From Rhodopseudomonas pentothenatexigens (GTDB lineage: Bacteria > Pseudomonadota > Alphaproteobacteria > Rhizobiales > Xanthobacteraceae), in NCBI RefSeq assembly GCF_900218015.1, contig NZ_UFQQ01000022.1, forward strand, positions 1-64,000: a DNA stretch of 64,000 bases, given 5' to 3'. Made by a program: the position numbers and the translations under genes. How positions within the stretch are numbered: the stretch's first letter is position 1; every line of letters begins with the position of its first letter. Under the pieces are notes generated by a model, which saw nothing but the letters and a program-made list of their open reading frames with translations, had not been told where the DNA came from and did no database searches. Shown here piece after piece: positions 59,684 to 64,000 of the stretch.

Positions 59684-60501
59684 GCGATAACGCCGCCCTG
59701 CCCCTGTACGGCCGCCGCGCGATGGTCACCGGCGCGGCGCAGGGCATCGGCCTGGCGATCGCGCGCACGCTGGCGATGCAGGGCGCTCAGGTCGTATTGG
59801 TCAACCTCAGGCACGATGCCGGCGAAGCCGCGGCGCGTGCGATCAACGACGCGGGCGGCGATGCGCACTTCATCGTCGGGGACATGAGCGACGAAGCGGC
59901 GATCGCCGCGACCGTGGCGGCGAGCGTCGCCGCGATCGGCGGGCTCGACATCCTGGTCAACAACGCCGCGCCGTCGCAGCGGGCGCGGCCGCCGTTCGCC
60001 GAGCAGAGCGCCGCGTTGTGGGACGCGACCGAAGCGGTGATGCTGCGCGGCTACATGCTCACCGCGCAGGCGGCGCTGCCGCATCTGGCGCAAGCGCGCG
60101 GCGCGATCGTCAACCTGTCGTCGGTGCTGGCGCGCAGCGTCGCGCACGAGACCGCCGCCTATCACGTCGCCAAGGCCGGGGTCGAACAGCTCACCCGCTA
60201 TCTCGGCTGGCACCTCGGCCGCAGCGGCGTGCGGGTCAATGCGGTGGCGCCCGGTGTCGTCGATCGCGATGCGGGCGCGAGGCTGAGCGACGATCCGGTT
60301 AATCGCGCGGTGATCGAAGCGGCGGTGCCGCTCGGCCGCGCCGCCACCGCCGCCGAGATCGCCGAGGTGGTGGCGTTCCTGTGCTCACCGGCGGCCGGCT
60401 ATATCACCGGCCAGACGCTGGTGATCGACGGCGGTCTGTCGCTGTGCGAGCCGTTCGGCGTCGCCCGCAGCGCGGTGCGCGCCGCCACCGGGGAGAGGTG
60501 A
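59680..60501 (+). CDS. Short-chain dehydrogenase/reductase (second of two)
   Basis: A 273-residue SDR. Cofactor loop TGAAQGIG (17-24), NNAAP in place of the usual NNAG, serine in NLSSVLA and catalytic YHVAK. The C-terminal GQTLVIDGGLS is standard FabG-like. It differs enough from its neighbour that the pair does not look like a recent duplication. It ends the operon, 18 bases from the convergent acr3 gene; no terminator is obvious. Confidence 0.9.
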   Translation: MSDNAALPLYGRRAMVTGAAQGIGLAIARTLAMQGAQVVLVNLRHDAGEAAARAINDAGGDAHFIVGDMSDEAAIAATVAASVAAIGGLDILVNNAAPSQRARPPFAEQSAALWDATEAVMLRGYMLTAQAALPHLAQARGAIVNLSSVLARSVAHETAAYHVAKAGVEQLTRYLGWHLGRSGVRVNAVAPGVVDRDAGARLSDDPVNRAVIEAAVPLGRAATAAEIAEVVAFLCSPAAGYITGQTLVIDGGLSLCEPFGVARSAVRAATGER

Positions 60502-60518
60502 CGCGCCCCAGTGCGCGC

Positions 60519-61571
60519 TCAGCCCGGCGTCCGCGCCACCGGCGCCTCGGCGTCGGCCTCGTACCAGCGCTTGGAGCGGTTGACGATCGCCACCACCGTC
60601 AGCATCACCGGCACCTCGATCAGCACGCCGACCACGGTGGCGAGCGCGGCGCCGGATTCGAAGCCGAACAGGCTGATCGCCGCGGCGACCGCGAGTTCGA
60701 AGAAGTTGCTGGCGCCGATCAGCGCCGACGGGCCGGCGACGCAGTGCTGCTCGCCGGAGAGCCGGTTGAGCAGGTACGCCAGCCCGGCGTTGAAATACAC
60801 CTGGATCAGGATCGGCACCGCGAGCAGCGCGATCACCAGCGGCTGCCGGATGATCTGCTCGCCCTGGAAGCCGAACAGCAGCACCAGCGTCGCCAGCAGC
60901 GCCACCAGCGACAACGGCTGGAACACGCCGAGCAGCCGCTGCAAGCTCGCCTCGCCGCCCGACGCCAGCGCCCAGCGCCGCAGGCCCTGCGCGATGATCA
61001 CCGGCACCACGATGTACAGCACCACCGACAGCACCAGCGTGTCCCACGGCACGGTGATAGCCGACAGGCCGAGCAGGAGACCGACGATCGGCGCGAACGC
61101 GAACACCATGATGGTGTCGTTGAGCGCGACCTGGCTCAGGGTGAAATGCGGTTCGCCCTTGGTCAGGTTCGACCACACGAACACCATCGCGGTGCACGGC
61201 GCCGCCGCCAGGATGATCAGGCCGGCGATGTAGGAGTTGATCTGGTCCGCCGGCAGATACGATCTGAACAGGTAGCCGACGAACAGCCACGCCAGCGCCG
61301 CCATCGAGAACGGCTTCACCGCCCAGTTGATGAACAGCGTCACGCCGATGCCGCGCCAGTGCTCGCGCACCTGGCCCAAGGCGGCGAAGTCGATCCGCAC
61401 CAGCATCGGAATGATCATCAGCCAGATCAGCGCCGCCACCGGCAGATTGACCTTGGCGATCTCCGCCGCCCCGATCACCTGAAACGCCCCCGGCATCAGA
61501 TGCCCGAGCGCGATGCCGACGACGATACACAGCGCGACCCACAGGGTGAGGTAGCGTTCGAAGGTGGACAT
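60519..61571 (-). CDS. acr3: Arsenite efflux transporter, Acr3 family
   Basis: A 350-residue inner membrane exporter with about ten segments. The conserved AAAPCTAMVFVWSNL with the functional cysteine and the GEPHFTLSQVALND region identify the ACR3 group of the BASS superfamily. ATG at 61571 was chosen because the hydrophobic first helix follows closely. It is the last gene of the arsenic locus and exports arsenite made by the reductases. A family A repeat separates it from arsC. Confidence 0.93.
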   Translation of the reverse strand: MSTFERYLTLWVALCIVVGIALGHLMPGAFQVIGAAEIAKVNLPVAALIWLMIIPMLVRIDFAALGQVREHWRGIGVTLFINWAVKPFSMAALAWLFVGYLFRSYLPADQINSYIAGLIILAAAPCTAMVFVWSNLTKGEPHFTLSQVALNDTIMVFAFAPIVGLLLGLSAITVPWDTLVLSVVLYIVVPVIIAQGLRRWALASGGEASLQRLLGVFQPLSLVALLATLVLLFGFQGEQIIRQPLVIALLAVPILIQVYFNAGLAYLLNRLSGEQHCVAGPSALIGASNFFELAVAAAISLFGFESGAALATVVGVLIEVPVMLTVVAIVNRSKRWYEADAEAPVARTPG

Positions 61572-61647
61572 GGAATGATCTCTAACCCGTTCTCTGGACT
61601 CTTTTGTCGAATGATCTGTTGGCCGCTCCGCCCACCAAACTAACAAA

Positions 61648-61770
61648 CGTCATCCCCGCGTAGGCGGGGATCCAGTATCCCAGAACGCCCGACTTCAACT
61701 ACTCACATCGCCGCGCGAACTCAGCGGCGCTCTGGGATACTGGGTCGCCCGGACAAGCCGGGCGATGACG
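61648..61770. repeat. Family A palindromic repeat between arsC and acr3
   Basis: Arms catccccgcgtaggcgggg and gcccggacaagccgggc flank ccagtatcccag and ctgggatactgg. The loop between them is about 45 bases. Same family as 13381-13622 and 33413-33514. Confidence 0.85.
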
Positions 61771-61818
61771 GTGGGTGGAGATGGAAGCGCCCTGCTTCCT
61801 CTCCACCTCGAACGAGCA

Positions 61819-62247
61819 CTACACCGTCGCCACGCGCCGGCCGCTGGCGTCGATCACCGGCTCGCCGTCTTCCTTGAAAAACTCGCCGCGTTGCGGCGGC
61901 AGCAGGTCGAGCACGTCCTCCGAGGGCCGGCACAGCCGCACGCCCTTCGGCGTCACCACCAGCGGACGGTTGATCAGGATCGGATGCGCCATCATCGCGT
62001 CCAGCAGAGCGTCGTCACTCAGCGTCGGATCGTCGAGCTTCAGCTCGGCATAGGGCGTGCCTTTTTCGCGCAGCAATTGCCGCGCCGTCAGCCCGGCGCG
62101 GGCGATCAGCTGCTCGAGCAGCGACCGGCTCGGCGGGCACTTCAGATACTCGATCACGTGCGGCTCGATCCCGGCGTTGCGGATCAAGCCGAGGGTGTTG
62201 CGCGAGGTGCCGCAGGCGGGATTGTGATAGATGACGACGTCCATCAT
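61819..62247 (-). CDS. arsC: Arsenate reductase, glutaredoxin-dependent type
   Basis: A 142-residue ArsC/Spx-fold enzyme. Catalytic cysteine 12 in YHNPACGTSRNTL, then the KGTPYAELKLDDPTL and the LINRPLVVTPKGVRLCRPSE motif (arginine residues that bind the oxyanion). ATG at 62247 overlaps the stop of the other reductase by 4 bases (ATGA). It converts arsenate to arsenite using glutathione and glutaredoxin. Confidence 0.94.
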   Translation of the reverse strand: MMDVVIYHNPACGTSRNTLGLIRNAGIEPHVIEYLKCPPSRSLLEQLIARAGLTARQLLREKGTPYAELKLDDPTLSDDALLDAMMAHPILINRPLVVTPKGVRLCRPSEDVLDLLPPQRGEFFKEDGEPVIDASGRRVATV

Positions 62248-62771
62248 GCCACCTTCGGCCGGCCGAAGCTGACGCCGGCGAGCAGGCCGATCTCCTGCAG
62301 CTTGGTGCCGAGCGCGACGCCGTCGAGCATCTTGATCGGCAGCGCGTTGAAGGCGTCGATCCGGTTCTTCAGGAACCGGAACGCCTGGACGAAGGCGCGT
62401 TCCTTGTCGAGATCGCTGCCCTCGACCGCGGCGGGATCGTCGATCCCCCAATGCGCGGTCATCGGCTGGCCGGGCCACACCGGACAGGCCTCGCCGGCGG
62501 CGTTGTCGCAGACGGTGAACACGAAATCCATCACCGGGGCGTCGGCGGCGGCGAACTCCTGCCAGCTCTTGGAGCGCAGCCCCTCGGTCGGATAGTTGCC
62601 GTCCGCCAGCACTTTCAGCGCGAACGGATTGACCACGCCTTTCGGCTGGCTGCCGGCCGAGAACGCATGGAAACGGCCGGCGCCGTCCTTGCGCAGAATG
62701 CTCTCGGCCATGATCGAGCGGGCGGTGTTGCCGGTGCAGAGAAACAGCACGTTGAAGATGCGATCAGACAT
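62244..62771 (-). CDS. Arsenate reductase, LMW-phosphatase type
   Basis: A 175-residue enzyme of the low-molecular-weight tyrosine phosphatase fold. P-loop LCTGNTARSIMAE with nucleophile C12, a CDNA-type cysteine region (FTVCDNAAGEACPVWPG) and a HWGIDDPA loop with the general-acid aspartate. This fold normally works with thioredoxin. It overlaps arsR by 8 bases and the glutaredoxin-type arsC by 4. Some members of this family are phosphatases, but the context supports arsenate. Confidence 0.88.
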   Translation of the reverse strand: MSDRIFNVLFLCTGNTARSIMAESILRKDGAGRFHAFSAGSQPKGVVNPFALKVLADGNYPTEGLRSKSWQEFAAADAPVMDFVFTVCDNAAGEACPVWPGQPMTAHWGIDDPAAVEGSDLDKERAFVQAFRFLKNRIDAFNALPIKMLDGVALGTKLQEIGLLAGVSFGRPKVA

Positions 62772-63120
62772 CGACGGTCTCTTTCGAAGGACAACAGGGG
62801 GTCAGGTCGGCAATCAGCGGAGCACAGATGTCGCTGCGGCCGTCGCAGCAATCCATCAGCATGAACAACATCAGGGCTCGGAACCGCGCCAGGTCGGCGC
62901 GGTACACGATCGAGCGGCTGTGCCGCTCCGAGGTCACCAGGCCGGCGCGGCTCAGCACGCCGAGATGCACCGACATGGTGTTGGCCGGCACTCCCACCGC
63001 TTTGGCGAGGTCGCCGGCGGCGACGCCGTCCGGCTCGCGCCGGACCAGCAGCCGGAACACCGCGAGGCGGGTTTCCTGCGACAGGGCCGACAGAGCATCG
63101 AGGGCTGCTGTTGATTCCAT
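62764..63120 (-). CDS. arsR: ArsR-family arsenic-responsive repressor
   Basis: A 118-residue winged-helix repressor. HTH around residues 35-70 (AGDLAKAVGVPANTMSVHLG). The classical CxCxxC/CVC site in the recognition helix is absent; instead a C-terminal set of cysteines, C91, C92 and C99 (DCCDGRSDIC), plus C109-C110, could bind arsenite. It presumably represses the arsenic genes through a site overlapping its start (63115-63138). It heads the arsR-arsC-arsC part of the locus. Confidence 0.92.
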   Translation of the reverse strand: MESTAALDALSALSQETRLAVFRLLVRREPDGVAAGDLAKAVGVPANTMSVHLGVLSRAGLVTSERHSRSIVYRADLARFRALMLFMLMDCCDGRSDICAPLIADLTPCCPSKETVDV

Positions 63121-63138
63121 ATTTCAAGAATAATGGAA
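63115..63138. promoter_or_regulatory. Possible ArsR operator
   Basis: Inverted repeat TTCCAT (63115-63120) and ATGGAA (63133-63138) with a 12-base AT-rich centre. It covers the arsR start codon and the bases just upstream, a typical place for autorepression. Confidence 0.45.
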
Positions 63139-63174
63139 TTATAAGGACCAGTCAAGTCCTCTCGCGGAGGCCCG

Positions 63175-63411
63175 TCAGCTCGACAGCCAGGCCGCGATGC
63201 TCTCGGCCTTCGGAAGCCCGCCGGCATGCACCACCTTGCCGTCCACCACCACGCCCGGCGTCGAGGCGATGCCGAATTTGGCGATCTCAGCGTAGTCGGT
63301 GACCTTCTCCAGCCGGATCGGCACGCCGAGACGGTCCGCCTCGCCCTGCACCAGAGCGGCGGTTTCGATGCAACGCTTGCAGCCCGAACCCAGCACCTTG
63401 ACGTCCTTCAT
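63175..63411 (-). CDS. Small thioredoxin-fold protein (CXXC)
   Basis: A 78-residue protein of the small redox/thioredoxin_3 type (TM0996-like). Active-site GSGCKRC (C11, C14) and the cis-proline region IASTPGVVVDGKVV. It lies 12 bases downstream of a permease gene and 55 bases upstream of arsR. In arsenic loci such proteins go with ArsP/DUF318 permeases; a role in thiol chemistry of arsenic or its organic forms is inference. Confidence 0.88.
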   Translation of the reverse strand: MKDVKVLGSGCKRCIETAALVQGEADRLGVPIRLEKVTDYAEIAKFGIASTPGVVVDGKVVHAGGLPKAESIAAWLSS

Positions 63412-63422
63412 GACCTTCTCCT

Positions 63423-64000
63423 TCAGCCGAACAGGAAATTGAACAGATAGCCGACCGCCAGGATGCCGAGGCCGACGACGGCGACGAACACGGCGATCAG
63501 CCGGACGTTGAGCACCTTGCGCAGGATGATCAGTTCCGGCGCCGACAGCGCGGTGACGCTCATCATGAACGCCAGCGTGGTGCCGAGCGCGGCGCCCTTG
63601 CCGAGCAGCGCCTCGACGACCGGGACGATCCCGGCGGCGTTGGAGTACATCGGAATGCCGATCGCCACCGCGGCCGGCACCGACCACCACGCCTCGCGTC
63701 CCATGATCCCGGCGAGCAGCCCCTGCGGCACCCAGCCGTGAATGCCGGCGCCGATCGCGATGCCGGCAATGATCCACGGCCACACCCGCCCGACGATGTC
63801 GCGCACCGCCTCGACCCCGGCGTCGATCCGGTCCGACACGCTGAGGCGTTCGGCTGCGAGCGGCGCCGCGTCGGTGCGCAGCGCCCGCACCCAATCCTCC
63901 AGCCAGCCTTCGAGATGCAGCCGGCCGATCACCATGCCGGCGACGATCGCGACCGCGAGGCCGAACAGCAAATACAGCAGCGCCACTTTCCAGCCGAGCA
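63423..64000 (-). CDS. Permease, ArsP/DUF318-like, 5' end outside window
   Basis: The visible 190 or so residues contain about five hydrophobic segments. The segments IPMYSNAAGIVPVVEALLGKG and SVTALSAPELIILRKVL match the C-terminal half of the two-fold permease family that includes ArsP. The frame stays open to the window edge, so the true start is upstream; the GTG at 63986 is internal. With the neighbouring CXXC protein it likely belongs to the arsenic locus, possibly exporting organoarsenicals. Confidence 0.85.
   Translation of the reverse strand, partial: LGWKVALLYLLFGLAVAIVAGMVIGRLHLEGWLEDWVRALRTDAAPLAAERLSVSDRIDAGVEAVRDIVGRVWPWIIAGIAIGAGIHGWVPQGLLAGIMGREAWWSVPAAVAIGIPMYSNAAGIVPVVEALLGKGAALGTTLAFMMSVTALSAPELIILRKVLNVRLIAVFVAVVGLGILAVGYLFNFLFG

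Overview
The window is high-GC alphaproteobacterial chromosome. Gene content and order (a division/cell-wall cluster running rsmH to ftsZ, followed by lpxC, bamD, recN and ligA; an alphaproteobacterial RNase P RNA; a meso-DAP-type murE; several families of short GC-rich palindromic repeats) fit the Bradyrhizobium/Rhodopseudomonas group. Rhodopseudomonas palustris or a close relative is the best guess. This is inference from gene content, not from a database search.

Layout. 1-346: the 3' end of an IS481/IS3-like transposase gene and a repeat-bearing IS end. 472-2156: a two-gene ABC-2 exporter. 2243-9686: mostly single genes (glycine-zipper protein, L,D-transpeptidase, MFS/spermidine-synthase fusion, phytoene-desaturase-like FAD enzyme, prmA, two small proteins), with DnaA-box-like sites at about 7757-7776 and 8469-8477. 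9884-13369: aminopeptidase P and a Bcr/CflA drug transporter, followed by nested palindromic repeats. 13643-42334: about 29 kb, almost all on the minus strand. In transcription order it reads rsmH, ftsL, ftsI, murE, murF, mraY, murD, ftsW, murG, murC, a membrane protein, murB, (a plus-strand DUF4239 gene), a GT87-type membrane glycosyltransferase, ddl, ftsQ, ftsA, ftsZ, lpxC, bamD, recN, ligA. Several junctions are 4-bp start/stop overlaps, and the run is broken in places by palindromic repeats.

42918-44246: an AmpD-like amidase and rnpB. 44290-44714: two overlapping genes for tiny membrane proteins. 44793-48638: an EmrAB-type efflux pair divergent from a TetR regulator, with a perfect 21-bp palindrome between them. 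48639-55894: an extensin-family lipoprotein with a zinc-peptidase signature, a chemoreceptor, a small protein, and a large autotransporter with 204-bp tandem repeats. 56071-60501: a HAD-like protein, then a tightly overlapping radical SAM/SDR/SDR operon of unknown product. 60519-64000: an arsenic resistance locus (permease, small CXXC redox protein, ArsR, two unrelated arsenate reductases, Acr3).

How it fits together: the central block makes lipid II (MurC-F, MurB, Ddl, MraY, MurG), builds the divisome (FtsL, I, W, Q, A, Z) and starts lipid A synthesis (LpxC). The flanks carry envelope maintenance (YkuD transpeptidase, amidase, extensin-family protein, BamD), efflux and arsenic detoxification. 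The least explained parts are the radical SAM/SDR/SDR operon, a terminator-like hairpin inside the start of lpxC, the DnaA-box-like sites and the non-cluster genes between murC and ddl.
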